Source of the DNA: Candidatus Gastranaerophilales bacterium
Lineage (GTDB): Bacteria; Cyanobacteriota; Vampirovibrionia; Gastranaerophilales; Gastranaerophilaceae
Assembly (NCBI GenBank): GCA_944325545.1
Contig: CALVAM010000002.1
Span: forward strand, 92,669-156,668
Direction: 5' to 3'
Length of the DNA stretch: 64,000 nucleotides
In this document: piece after piece, positions 1 to 8,684 of the stretch
How positions within the stretch are numbered: the stretch's first letter is position 1
Layout of the letters: each line of letters begins with the position of its first letter
The notes under the pieces: generated by a model
The model's database searches: none
Told to the model about the DNA's origin: nothing
What the model saw: the letters and a program-made list of their open reading frames with translations, nothing else
Program-made: the position numbers and the translations under genes

Positions 1-1353
1 GATGTTTGGCAAAGACTTTATCGAGATGAAATAAAAATTTTGGCAGGAGCACGTTCAGCTGTTTTTGCACCGCTTCAAAATATCGGACTTATTATTATTG
101 ATGAAGAGCATGAAGGAGCATACAAACAAACAAGTCCTGCACCAAGATATGATGCAAGGGTTGTTGCAAGACGTTTAGCACAATTCCATCAGGCACCTTT
201 GCTTTTAGGCTCTGCTACTCCTGATGTTTCAACTTATTATTATGCTACAAATAACAATAATCTGTTTGAAATGAAACATCGATTCAATAACTCTCCGCTT
301 GCGAAACCTCAAGTTATTAATATGCAAGAATATGGTCGTGCGTCTTATCGTGGTATAATTTCTAAGCCTTTGCAGATAGAAATTACTGAAACACTTGAAA
401 GAGGGCAACAAGTAATTTTGTTGATGAACAGACGTGGTTATTCAACTTACACACAATGTAAAGCTTGCGGAACTGTTGTAGAATGTTCTGATTGTTCAAT
501 ACCAATGATTTGGCATGCCAGCACAAAGACTTTAAAATGCCATTACTGCAATAAAGAAATGCATTTTCCTGATTTTTGTCCACAATGCGGTAGTGATGCT
601 CTTTCAACTTCCGGAGTTGGAACACAAAAAATTGAAGTTTTAATCAAAGAATTATATCCTGATGCTAGAGTAGAAAGAATTGACAGCGATATTTTAACAA
701 GAAAAAATGCTCATATTGAACTTTTAAATCGGTTTCAAAAAGGTGAAATAGATATTTTAGTTGGGACTCAGATGATTGCTAAGGGTTTGGATAATCCGAA
801 CGTAACTTTAGTAGGAGTTTTGAGTGCTGACACAGGATTTAACATTCCTGATTATCGGGCTTCTGAAAGAGGGTTTCAATTATTAACTCAAGTTGCCGGA
901 AGAGCAGGAAGAGGTGAATTTAAAGGAAAAGTACTTTTCCAAACATATAACCCTGATTTTTATGCCTTCCAAACTGCAAAATCTCAAGATTATGAAAAAT
1001 TTTTTGAAACAGAAATTAAATCACGTCAAGAATTTGATTATCCGCCATTTAGTCAAATAATAAGATTAATCTTATCTTCCGAAAACCAGTTCAGAGCAGA
1101 AAAATCTGCTATGGAAATAGCTTTAAGACTTAATACTATGACAGAGAAATTTGGGTTTGGAGAATATTTAGAAACCTTAGGACCAACTCCTTGCATCATA
1201 GAAAAAATTCATAAATTATACCGTTTTCAAATACTTATAAAAAATAAACTATCGCAAAAAGGACATGATTTTGTTTCAAAATTCTTGAATAAGATAACAC
1301 TTCCAAAAGATATTAAACTTGCAATTGATGTGGATCCATTGGATATACTATAA
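1..1353 (+). CDS. priA: Primosomal protein N' (PriA helicase), 5'-truncated by window edge
   Basis: This is the C-terminal 450 residues of the replication-restart helicase PriA. It reloads the replisome at stalled forks by unwinding the lagging arm and recruiting the primosome. The reading frame is open from base 1, and the first methionine-like TTG at 40 is internal, so the true start lies upstream of the window. Visible motifs are the helicase motif II DEEH (about codon 35), the GSATP motif III, and the paired zinc-binding cysteine clusters (CKAC, CSDC, CHYC, CPQC). The helicase C-terminal motifs GTQMIAKGLD and QVAGRAGR follow. The order matches full-length PriA. A convergent hairpin terminator at the stop separates it from the sigma factor gene. 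Identity is secure; the missing N-terminus is a window effect, not a truncation of the gene. Confidence 0.96.
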   Translation, partial: DVWQRLYRDEIKILAGARSAVFAPLQNIGLIIIDEEHEGAYKQTSPAPRYDARVVARRLAQFHQAPLLLGSATPDVSTYYYATNNNNLFEMKHRFNNSPLAKPQVINMQEYGRASYRGIISKPLQIEITETLERGQQVILLMNRRGYSTYTQCKACGTVVECSDCSIPMIWHASTKTLKCHYCNKEMHFPDFCPQCGSDALSTSGVGTQKIEVLIKELYPDARVERIDSDILTRKNAHIELLNRFQKGEIDILVGTQMIAKGLDNPNVTLVGVLSADTGFNIPDYRASERGFQLLTQVAGRAGRGEFKGKVLFQTYNPDFYAFQTAKSQDYEKFFETEIKSRQEFDYPPFSQIIRLILSSENQFRAEKSAMEIALRLNTMTEKFGFGEYLETLGPTPCIIEKIHKLYRFQILIKNKLSQKGHDFVSKFLNKITLPKDIKLAIDVDPLDIL

Positions 1354-1380
1354 ATGCCCCTTTAAAAAGAGGCATTTATT
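1352..1380. terminator. Bidirectional hairpin terminator between priA and the sigma gene
   Basis: AAATGCC and GGCATTT form the outer stem with one inner mismatch, overlapping the priA stop codon. T-rich sequence follows on the plus strand and an A-rich stretch on the other side, so it can serve both convergent genes. Confidence 0.7.
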
Positions 1381-1385
1381 TTAAA

Positions 1386-2312
1386 CTATTCTTCATCTAA
1401 ATAAGTTTTTAAATTCTCAATACGCTCAACTTTCCTCAATTTTTGCAATGCGATGTTTTCTATCTGTCTAATTCTTTCTTTGGAAAATCCTAAAGCATTT
1501 CCGATTTGTTCCAAAGTCTTTGGCTCATTATCCTCAATGCCAAATCTTCGTTTTAAGATCTCTTCTTCTCTTTTATCCAAATTTTTCAATAATCTAACCA
1601 CATCATGTTCTCTTAACTTTTTTTGAACATTATTTTCAGGCGAAGAATATGTTGTGTCTTCAACATAATCTTGAATACATAAATCATCAGTTACATAAGT
1701 ATCTAAGCTTACAGGTTCTTTTTTTAAAGCACTTTTAACCTCATTAATCTTTTTAAAATCAAGTCCTGAAATTTTAGAAATAGTTTCATCATCAACTTCC
1801 ATATCCGTATCAAAAGTTGCGATAGAACAAGCTTTTTTGTATTTTCTTATTTTTTCCAACATATGAACAGGAATTCTAATAGTTCTGGAATGATTAGAAA
1901 TCGCTCTGATTATTGTTTGTTTAATCCACCAAGTTGCATAAGTTGAGAATTTAAAATTCTTTTTGTAATCAAACTTCTCTGCAGCTTTAATCAACCCCAA
2001 AGAACCTTCTTGAACTAAATCCATAAATAAAACGCCTTGCCCAATGTATTTTTTTGCAATACTAACAACAAGCCTAAGATTAGCTTGAATTAACGCCTTT
2101 TTTGCTTCTTCTTTTTCTTTCTTACTGCCTTCTTGAATTTTCCTTCCAAGTTCCATTTCTTCCGTTTTAGTAAGCATTTTTTTCTTACCGATTTCTCTCA
2201 AATACATTTGTAAAATATCATCGTTATTGACAATTGTGCTAAAAGTTTTAGGTAAATTAGCATCCATTTCTGAATTGTCAATATACTCTAAATTATTAAA
2301 AGCTCTACTCAT
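1386..2312 (-). CDS. Sigma-70 family RNA polymerase sigma factor (RpoD/SigA type)
   Basis: This 308-residue protein is a primary-type or group 2 sigma factor that directs RNA polymerase to -10/-35 promoters. Region 1.2 is at about residues 31-62 ([11 protein letters not shown]). Region 2, including [11 protein letters not shown], is at about 73-145. Region 3 is at about 155-225, and region 4 with its helix-turn-helix ([20 protein letters not shown]) is at about 245-300. There is no long acidic region 1.1, which fits either a SigA of the cyanobacterial sort or a group 2 paralogue. The window cannot show whether another rpoD exists. The start is supported by an AGGAG about 10 bases upstream. 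It is convergent with priA and lies downstream of an exporter operon on the same strand. Confidence 0.92.
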   Translation of the reverse strand: MSRAFNNLEYIDNSEMDANLPKTFSTIVNNDDILQMYLREIGKKKMLTKTEEMELGRKIQEGSKKEKEEAKKALIQANLRLVVSIAKKYIGQGVLFMDLVQEGSLGLIKAAEKFDYKKNFKFSTYATWWIKQTIIRAISNHSRTIRIPVHMLEKIRKYKKACSIATFDTDMEVDDETISKISGLDFKKINEVKSALKKEPVSLDTYVTDDLCIQDYVEDTTYSSPENNVQKKLREHDVVRLLKNLDKREEEILKRRFGIEDNEPKTLEQIGNALGFSKERIRQIENIALQKLRKVERIENLKTYLDEE

Positions 2313-2382
2313 CTTTTTAATCTCCTCTAGCCTTCCATGGTATTAGACGAAAGATTAAAAAAAAAGTTCCATAAAATTTTAA

Positions 2383-3609
2383 TTATTCATATCTTAAAGC
2401 ATCAATAGGGTTTAAAAGAGAAGCTTTATAAGCAGGATAATATCCAAACCCAATTCCAACAAGTCCTGAAAAACCAAACGAAAGCAAAATCGGAGGAAGA
2501 GTTATTTCAATTGCAGTGTGAAACACTCCGCCAATAATCAAAGAGATTAATATTCCTATGACAACACCGATTAATCCTCCAAGCATAGAAAGAACAAGAG
2601 CTTCAATCAAGAATTGAGAGCGGATGTCTTTAGCTCTGGCTCCTATTGCCATTCTAATCCCAATTTCTTTTGTTCTTTCAGTAACGGATACAAGCATAAT
2701 ATTCATAATCCCAATTCCGCCGACAACAAGAGAAACAGATGCAATTGAAGCAAGCAAGATTGCAAAAGTTTTAACAGTCGATTTCATTTTTTCTTGGAAT
2801 TCGGCACTATTTCTTATATCAAAATCATTTTCCTGTAATTTTCCCAGTGCGTGTCTTCGTCTCAAAACTTCTTCAATATCTTGTTCAGCAATCGTAGAAT
2901 CTTCTAGAGATTTAGCTTTAACTATAATCTGCTTAACAGATCCCGGGAAATCTGTACCAAAAACTTTTCTTTGAGCCGTAGATAATGGAATTAAAATCAA
3001 ATCATCTTGATCCATTGGTCCCATTTGTCCCTTAGATTTTAAAGTTCCAATAACTTTGAAAGGAACATTTCCAATCCTTAGAGTTTTTCCAATAGGATTT
3101 ATATCTCCAAATAATTCTGTTTCAATAGTAGAGCCGATTAATGCTACTTTTGCAGCATTATTATCATCATCTTTTGTAAAACTTCTGCCTAAATTTATTT
3201 CATAGTTTTTAATATACAAATAAGAAGAATTCACTCCATAAACAGAAGTCTGCCAGTTTTGGTTCCCGTACATCACTTGACTTGTAGAATTCAAAATTGA
3301 TGCAACAGCTTCAACTCCTCTTGCCTGTTTTTTTATAGCTTCAGCATCTTTAACACTCAAAGTTGGTTTTGTTCCGCTTCCCATAGAAACTCCGCCTGTT
3401 TTAGCCGTTGCAGATCTGATTGTTAATAAATTAGACCCCATAGATTCCATATTCGCTTGAACTTGTTTATTAGCTCCTGCTCCTATTGCAAGCATAATAA
3501 TTACAGCTGAAACCCCGATTATTATACCTAAAGAAGTCAGAGCTGAACGCATTTTATTTACTCTTAAAGAATTCAGAGCAATATTAAGAGTTGATTTAAA
3601 ATCTATCAT
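2383..3609 (-). CDS. macB: MacB-type ABC transporter permease (FtsX domain)
   Basis: This 408-residue inner-membrane permease belongs to a tripartite MacAB-TolC type exporter. The first transmembrane helix is at about residues 20-45. It is followed by a large periplasmic MacB_PCD domain, then three helices of the FtsX fold (about 278-310, 325-360 and 370-395), with the family's TERTKEIGIRMAIGA motif. In E. coli MacB the ATPase and permease are fused; here they are two genes three bases apart, as is common outside Proteobacteria. It is the last gene of the tolC-macA-ATPase-permease operon read on the minus strand. Substrate cannot be told from sequence; macrolides, heat-stable peptides or lipids are possible. 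Confidence 0.9.
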   Translation of the reverse strand: MIDFKSTLNIALNSLRVNKMRSALTSLGIIIGVSAVIIMLAIGAGANKQVQANMESMGSNLLTIRSATAKTGGVSMGSGTKPTLSVKDAEAIKKQARGVEAVASILNSTSQVMYGNQNWQTSVYGVNSSYLYIKNYEINLGRSFTKDDDNNAAKVALIGSTIETELFGDINPIGKTLRIGNVPFKVIGTLKSKGQMGPMDQDDLILIPLSTAQRKVFGTDFPGSVKQIIVKAKSLEDSTIAEQDIEEVLRRRHALGKLQENDFDIRNSAEFQEKMKSTVKTFAILLASIASVSLVVGGIGIMNIMLVSVTERTKEIGIRMAIGARAKDIRSQFLIEALVLSMLGGLIGVVIGILISLIIGGVFHTAIEITLPPILLSFGFSGLVGIGFGYYPAYKASLLNPIDALRYE

Positions 3610-3612
3610 ATT

Positions 3613-4329
3613 CTAAGTTTCCTTTGTTCGATGTTTCATCCATTCTTCTTTAGACAAATCGGATACAATTTTACCGTCTTTGAATTTTATAATCCGTTTA
3701 GTATATTCTGCAATATCGGGTTCGTGTGTTACAAGTACTACAGTTTTTCCCATCTTATTATTTAAATTTACAAAAAATTCCATCACATCAATACTGGTTT
3801 TAGTATCCAAATTTCCGGTAGGTTCATCTGCTAAGATAAGCGGTGCATCATTAACTATGGCTCGAGCTATGGCTACTCTTTGCTGTTGACCTCCTGACAT
3901 TTGAGATGGCATGTTGTTTTCTTTTTTTTCTAAACCTACTATCTTTAAAGCTTCTCTTGCTCGTTTGTATCTTTCAGCTTCGGGAATCCCTTTATAAATC
4001 ATGGGAAGACACACATTATCAATTGCAGAAGTCCTCGAAATCAAATTAAATCCCTGAAATACAAAGCCGATTTTATTATTTCTAATATCAGATAATTCGT
4101 CACTTGAAAGAGAAAAAACATCTACTCCATCCAAATAATATTCGCCTGAAGTTGGTCTATCTAGCGTTCCCAACATATTCATACAAGTTGATTTTCCTGA
4201 ACCCGAAGTTCCCATAATCGCTACAAATTCACCCTCGTCAATAGAAAATGAAACATCGTTTAGTGCGTAAAATGTTTCATCTCCCATTTGATATGTTCTT
4301 ATAGCGTTTCTAACTTCAATTAGTGCCAT
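3613..4329 (-). CDS. ABC transporter ATP-binding protein (MacB/LolD type)
   Basis: This 238-residue ATPase energises the permease encoded just downstream. Walker A GTSGSGKST is at residues 40-48, the Q-loop at about 91, the ABC signature MSGGQQQ at 144-150 and Walker B LILADEP at about 164-170, followed by the D-loop GNLD. All catalytic residues are present. It sits 5 bases after macA and 3 bases before the permease gene, so the four genes are almost certainly cotranscribed. The sequence belongs to the MacB/LolD/FtsE branch of ABC ATPases. Confidence 0.94.
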   Translation of the reverse strand: MALIEVRNAIRTYQMGDETFYALNDVSFSIDEGEFVAIMGTSGSGKSTCMNMLGTLDRPTSGEYYLDGVDVFSLSSDELSDIRNNKIGFVFQGFNLISRTSAIDNVCLPMIYKGIPEAERYKRAREALKIVGLEKKENNMPSQMSGGQQQRVAIARAIVNDAPLILADEPTGNLDTKTSIDVMEFFVNLNNKMGKTVVLVTHEPDIAEYTKRIIKFKDGKIVSDLSKEEWMKHRTKET

Positions 4330-4334
4330 TTTTA

Positions 4335-5486
4335 TTAAAATCTCATCTTTGCCATATTATTACTATTAGGCTTTTTGGAATTCTTACCTGAAACTCCAAT
4401 AATAACTTTATCATTTTCTTTTAATTCATCAGAAATTATTTGAGTTTTATTATCATCAAATAAGCCTAATTTTACATTATATCTTTGAGGGCCTGATTTT
4501 GTAAGTACCCAAACTCCTTGGGTTTCATATTTTTTAGTATTATCAGGCGGAGTAAATTTGAAAGCTTTATTGTCAACACATAAAACGTCTTTAGCTTCTC
4601 CAACAATAATTGAAACATTTGCACTCATCCCAGGAATAACAAATCTTTCTGAATTATCAACTGAAATTATTACAGTATAAGTTACAACGTTATTTGTAGT
4701 AGTAGAAGCTAAACGCACCTGAGTTACATCACCTTCAAAGATTTTATCTTGGTATCCGTCAAGTGTATAATGGGCTTTTTGTCCTACTTTTACTTTACCG
4801 ATATCAGCTTCTGAAACACTTGTTTCTATTTGCATTTTTGTTAAGTCTTTTGCAACTTCAAATAATGTTGGAGTATTAAAGCTTGCTGCAACAGTTTGTC
4901 CTACATCTACCGCTCTTGAAATTACTGTACCGTCTACAGGAGATGTAATTTTAGAATATCTTAAATTCGTCAAATTATTTTCTAAAGCCGCAGAAGATGC
5001 ACTGACTTCTGCTTTTGCAGCATTTACTTCTGCTAAAGCTTGCAAATAATTTGATTGAGCTAATTCAACATCATCTTTTGATACATAATGTTTTTCATAT
5101 AAGTGTTTATACCTTGAATAATTATTCTTTTTATAAGCCAACGTAGCATTTGCCTTAGATAAAGTTGCTTGAGCGTTATTAAGCTTTGCGGTAGATTGAT
5201 CTACATTTGCTTGGAACAAGCTAGGATCAAGTTCTGCAAGTAAATCCCCCTGTTTAACAACTGAGTTATAATCAACATAAATTTTAGCAACAGTACCTGA
5301 AACTTGTGTACCAACAGCAATTGTATTTATTGGTTTTATGGTTCCTGATGCTTCTACATATTGAGTAATCGTACCTTTTTTTATCTCTTTTGTTATATAT
5401 TTTACGGAACTTTTATTGAAAACTAATATTATAATTATTATTAAAACTACTAATATTCCTGCTCCGCTTAGTAACTTTTTTTTCAT
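4335..5486 (-). CDS. macA: MacA-like periplasmic adaptor (membrane fusion protein)
   Basis: This 383-residue adaptor links the MacB-type ABC pump to the TolC-like outer-membrane channel. An N-terminal signal anchor spans about residues 6-24. The lipoyl/barrel-sandwich halves flank a long alpha-helical hairpin (about 95-175, rich in Ala, Asn and Gln), and a beta-barrel domain and membrane-proximal domain follow. The motif VGTQVSGTVAKIYVD is typical of the family. Its start codon overlaps the tolC stop by four bases, indicating translational coupling. HlyD/RND adaptors share the fold; the ABC partners next door favour the MacA assignment. Confidence 0.92.
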   Translation of the reverse strand: MKKKLLSGAGILVVLIIIIILVFNKSSVKYITKEIKKGTITQYVEASGTIKPINTIAVGTQVSGTVAKIYVDYNSVVKQGDLLAELDPSLFQANVDQSTAKLNNAQATLSKANATLAYKKNNYSRYKHLYEKHYVSKDDVELAQSNYLQALAEVNAAKAEVSASSAALENNLTNLRYSKITSPVDGTVISRAVDVGQTVAASFNTPTLFEVAKDLTKMQIETSVSEADIGKVKVGQKAHYTLDGYQDKIFEGDVTQVRLASTTTNNVVTYTVIISVDNSERFVIPGMSANVSIIVGEAKDVLCVDNKAFKFTPPDNTKKYETQGVWVLTKSGPQRYNVKLGLFDDNKTQIISDELKENDKVIIGVSGKNSKKPNSNNMAKMRF

Positions 5487-7075
5487 CTTACCCCCATTGA
5501 TTTTAATAAGGTTTCTCTTGCTACATTATAATTAAAAACCGCTTCAACATAACTTAACTGAGCGTTATTATAATTAGTTAAAGCATCTTGTAATTCTACA
5601 TAGTTATTAAGTCCTACGCTATATCTTCCATCAGCTAATTCAAAATTTTCTAAAGTAGCTTTTACTTTTGAATTCATTAGAGGAATTTTTCTTTCAAGTT
5701 GTCGCATATTAACGTAATTAGTTTGAACTTCCCAATAAATATCAGATTTTGCGATATTAACATTATTTAAAGCGATGTCTAAATAACTTTCACCTTCTTT
5801 AGTTTGATAATAAATTCCATATGGATTTAAAGAACCAATTCCGATATTAACTCCAACTTGCAGAGGACTGGAGTCTCTTCTTTCATTTTTTGTGTATCCC
5901 CAAGTAAGACTACCATCAATTTGAGGAGCGTACTGTCTTTTAATAGCTTTTAAAGATTCTTCCTGTACCGAAACTAACATTCTATTTGATTTTAAATCAG
6001 GTCTTAGTTCTAAAGCTCTATCTACAGCTTCTTGTTTTGAAATCCCCCAAGGTTTAAATTCGAAGTTTTGAATAATATCTTTATGTTTTATTCCCGCTGT
6101 AAGTAAAATCAAACCGTCAGCAGTTTTTTTAACCGGTTCGGAAATTTGTTTAATATTATTGAGGTTTTCTACCTTTGCCCTGTAATCAGCTTTCAGAAAC
6201 CCAAAATTTTCGGTATTTTTTACGATAAAAGGTTTTTCTTCTTGAAAATACATAGAATTTTTAAGTGCAATAATAGCTGTTTGCAAGTTATTTTGCCCTT
6301 CTACGAGTTGAATTTTCGCATCTGCAAGGTTGGCTTCCGCGTTTACTACATCTATTTTTGATCTTAAGCCTTCTTCAAACATTGCTTTAGAACGTTCATA
6401 GTTAAGTGTTTGAATTCGAACATTTTGTTCGTAAATATCTAAATTAGCCAGAGCTGAAAGAACTTTAAAGTAATTAATTTTTACATTATAAATAACAGTT
6501 AAGACATCAAATTCATAATCGAATTCCGCAGATTGAGTATCATATTTTGCCATATTAATTTGAGCAGTAGTTCTTCCAAAATCCCAAATCATTTCAGAAA
6601 TTCCAACATTGAAACCAGCGGAATTATCATAAGAATAAACTGTTCCTCCGGTATCATTATGGTTATAACTTACTTTTGCAGTCAGGCGAGGAGCATAATT
6701 GCTTCGAGCTTGTCCTATTCCTGATTTAGCAGCTTCTATTCTCGATAATGATACCCCTAAATTAGGGTTATGAGAAAGTGCATATCCTACACATTCCTCA
6801 ATTGACATAACCGGCATGTCTTTGTAGGCTATTTTAGGACGTCCTTCCAAGACAGGGGGAAGGACTATTTCTTCTACTCGAGCTTTTTTAACTTTTTTTT
6901 CTTTCTTTTCTTTTTTTAATTTAATTTCATTAGAATCTTTTTTCCAAAACCAAGAAAATTTAGGCTTTTTAACTTCGGTTTCTTTAGACGAATTTTCAAT
7001 TGCAAAAAGAAGACTATTTGATAATAGACTCATTGTTAAAAAAGTAATTGTTAATTTCTTAGTAAAATTTTTCAA
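5483..7075 (-). CDS. tolC: TolC family outer-membrane efflux protein
   Basis: This 530-residue outer-membrane channel subunit is the first gene of the exporter operon. A signal peptide covers about residues 1-26. Two OEP repeats follow (about 75-290 and 340-525), each with long helices and the family's ARLTAKVSY and YAPQIDGSLTWGY beta-strand segments. An unusual feature is a strongly basic linker at about residues 34-68, in which lysine alternates with glutamate and aspartate, between the signal peptide and the first repeat. The protein is longer than the usual 430-490 residues, largely because of this linker. It implies a Gram-negative type double-membrane envelope. Confidence 0.9.
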   Translation of the reverse strand: MKNFTKKLTITFLTMSLLSNSLLFAIENSSKETEVKKPKFSWFWKKDSNEIKLKKEKKEKKVKKARVEEIVLPPVLEGRPKIAYKDMPVMSIEECVGYALSHNPNLGVSLSRIEAAKSGIGQARSNYAPRLTAKVSYNHNDTGGTVYSYDNSAGFNVGISEMIWDFGRTTAQINMAKYDTQSAEFDYEFDVLTVIYNVKINYFKVLSALANLDIYEQNVRIQTLNYERSKAMFEEGLRSKIDVVNAEANLADAKIQLVEGQNNLQTAIIALKNSMYFQEEKPFIVKNTENFGFLKADYRAKVENLNNIKQISEPVKKTADGLILLTAGIKHKDIIQNFEFKPWGISKQEAVDRALELRPDLKSNRMLVSVQEESLKAIKRQYAPQIDGSLTWGYTKNERRDSSPLQVGVNIGIGSLNPYGIYYQTKEGESYLDIALNNVNIAKSDIYWEVQTNYVNMRQLERKIPLMNSKVKATLENFELADGRYSVGLNNYVELQDALTNYNNAQLSYVEAVFNYNVARETLLKSMGVR

Positions 7076-7178
7076 AAATTCTCCTATCGCAAAAATATTT
7101 TAGCCCAAAAAAATAAATTTGAAATCACTTCTTTAGCTTAATTTATTCATAAAACGATGGTGAAATTAAAAAGTTCAT

Positions 7179-7820
7179 TTAAAACCTAAAATTTGTACCA
7201 AAATTTATTTGAGTACGCTTAGGAGCATTTGTTGTCGAATAAATCTGACTTGTTCCAACATTAAAATCCATTCGATCATCTTCAAAAGGCTTATAAAACA
7301 ATTTCATTTCATTTTTTTGATTGTTTTCTAAAAGATTTGTTGAATAAGAATTTTGAATAGAAAAATGCTGGTTTATTTCATATTCAGGTGTGAAAGCAAA
7401 AATTCCTCTTCCAACAGGAGTCGGAGATAATAAAGAACTATTTGAACGATAATACGCCCCTAAAGAAAACTTATTTTTCTTATACTTTGTATACAAAGTA
7501 TTCATATGGCTCATACTATCAGCATTATAAGTATAATCCGTATTCGTTCCGTAATAAAAATCTTTCCATTTCTTTTCTTTATTAAAAGAAAATGTCTTTT
7601 TATTATACGGATTATATTCTCCATACTTTTGAATATTTCCTAAAAAAACATTTTCTTGACTAGATTTATCGATTTTAGTTTCATCAAAATTACTTTTATC
7701 AAAAGTTGGAATCTTAATCGAAGTATCAATAGGATCATCTAAATATACAGGAGATAACTCTTCTCCAGCGAAAACCGTTATATTTATTAAGACCAATAAG
7801 ATTAATAAAAACTTTTTCAT
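7179..7820 (-). CDS. Putative secreted/outer-membrane protein, unknown family
   Basis: I do not recognise this family. The 213-residue product starts with a clear signal peptide (MKKFLLILLVLINITVFAG), so the ATG at 7820 is preferred over a TTG seven codons upstream. The C-terminal half alternates polar and aromatic residues in beta-strand fashion and ends in phenylalanine, as many outer-membrane beta-barrels do. The N-terminal half of the mature protein is charged and probably disordered. The upstream Shine-Dalgarno is weak. It is divergent from the HD phosphohydrolase gene, with about 55 bases between the starts. Outer-membrane location is inference. Confidence 0.7.
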   Translation of the reverse strand: MKKFLLILLVLINITVFAGEELSPVYLDDPIDTSIKIPTFDKSNFDETKIDKSSQENVFLGNIQKYGEYNPYNKKTFSFNKEKKWKDFYYGTNTDYTYNADSMSHMNTLYTKYKKNKFSLGAYYRSNSSLLSPTPVGRGIFAFTPEYEINQHFSIQNSYSTNLLENNQKNEMKLFYKPFEDDRMDFNVGTSQIYSTTNAPKRTQINFGTNFRF

Positions 7821-7862
7821 AAAAATATTTTCCAAAAACAAGAATTTGTATAAATAATATGT

Positions 7863-7868
7863 TATAAT
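7863..7868 (+). promoter_or_regulatory. Extended -10 promoter six bases before the HD gene start
   Basis: TATAAT preceded by TGT (TGTTATAAT) ends six bases before the ATG at 7875. A start site at the usual distance would fall on or beside the ATG, and no Shine-Dalgarno is present, so the mRNA may be leaderless. Confidence 0.55.
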
Positions 7869-7874
7869 AAAAGT

Positions 7875-8681
7875 ATGAAATCAGTCAAAGAGTTATCTGT
7901 AGAATCAAAAATTATTAAGAGATTACATGACAACCCCAATTGTCTAAAACTTGTGCATTATTTGTTTGAAGATGAAGAGCTTCAAGAAATGCAAGATTAT
8001 GCAAATAATGTTTCAATAAAACGTCTTGGGTATAATGATCACGGTCCTGTTCATATGAGGCAGGTTGCTGCTAATGCGATAAAAATGCTTAATATTCTTC
8101 ACGATTCCGGTATAAAAATGTCACTTGAGGCAGAAGAAATAGGAACTTTTGAAGATAGCATGTGCTCTGTTATTCTTGCAGGTTTGATGCACGATTTGGG
8201 AATGATGATAGGAAGACAAGGACACGAAGAAATGTCTGTCATTTTAGCAAAACCCCTTATTGAAAGAGCTTTAATGCATGTTTTCCCGCATGATTTACAT
8301 AAAAGAGTAGTTATTCGCTCAATTGTAATAGAATCAATAATTGGTCATATGTCATCAAGAAAAATTCATTCAACCGAAGCCGGAATAATTCTTATCGCTG
8401 ACGGTTGCGATATGACAAAAGGTCGTGCGAGAATTCCGCTTACTATTAATACTACTCCGAGAGTTGGGGATATTCATAAGTATTCTGCAAATGCTATTAA
8501 TAGAATTCGTATCCTAAGAGGAGAAAGAAGACCTATTAAAATAGTTGTGGAGATGACTGCAGATGTCGGATTTTTTCAAGTAGAAGAAGTTTTATTTACA
8601 AAAATTGATGCAAGTCCTGCTAAAAAATATGTTGAATTATATGCAGGAGTTGATGGACAAGATCCTAAATGTTATTTATAA
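7875..8681 (+). CDS. HD domain metal-dependent phosphohydrolase
   Basis: This 268-residue cytosolic HD-superfamily protein is probably a phosphatase or phosphodiesterase acting on a nucleotide. The metal-binding constellation is visible as H56/H60 (NDHGPVHM), the HD doublet at 106-107 (LMHDLGM), H117 (RQGHEEM) and a downstream aspartate in IADGCDMTKGR (about 176). This arrangement is known from archaeal and cyanobacterial HD proteins of similar length. No partner domain is fused. No Shine-Dalgarno precedes the ATG; see the promoter entry. The substrate is not deducible. Confidence 0.82.
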   Translation: MKSVKELSVESKIIKRLHDNPNCLKLVHYLFEDEELQEMQDYANNVSIKRLGYNDHGPVHMRQVAANAIKMLNILHDSGIKMSLEAEEIGTFEDSMCSVILAGLMHDLGMMIGRQGHEEMSVILAKPLIERALMHVFPHDLHKRVVIRSIVIESIIGHMSSRKIHSTEAGIILIADGCDMTKGRARIPLTINTTPRVGDIHKYSANAINRIRILRGERRPIKIVVEMTADVGFFQVEEVLFTKIDASPAKKYVELYAGVDGQDPKCYL

Positions 8682-8684
8682 AAA

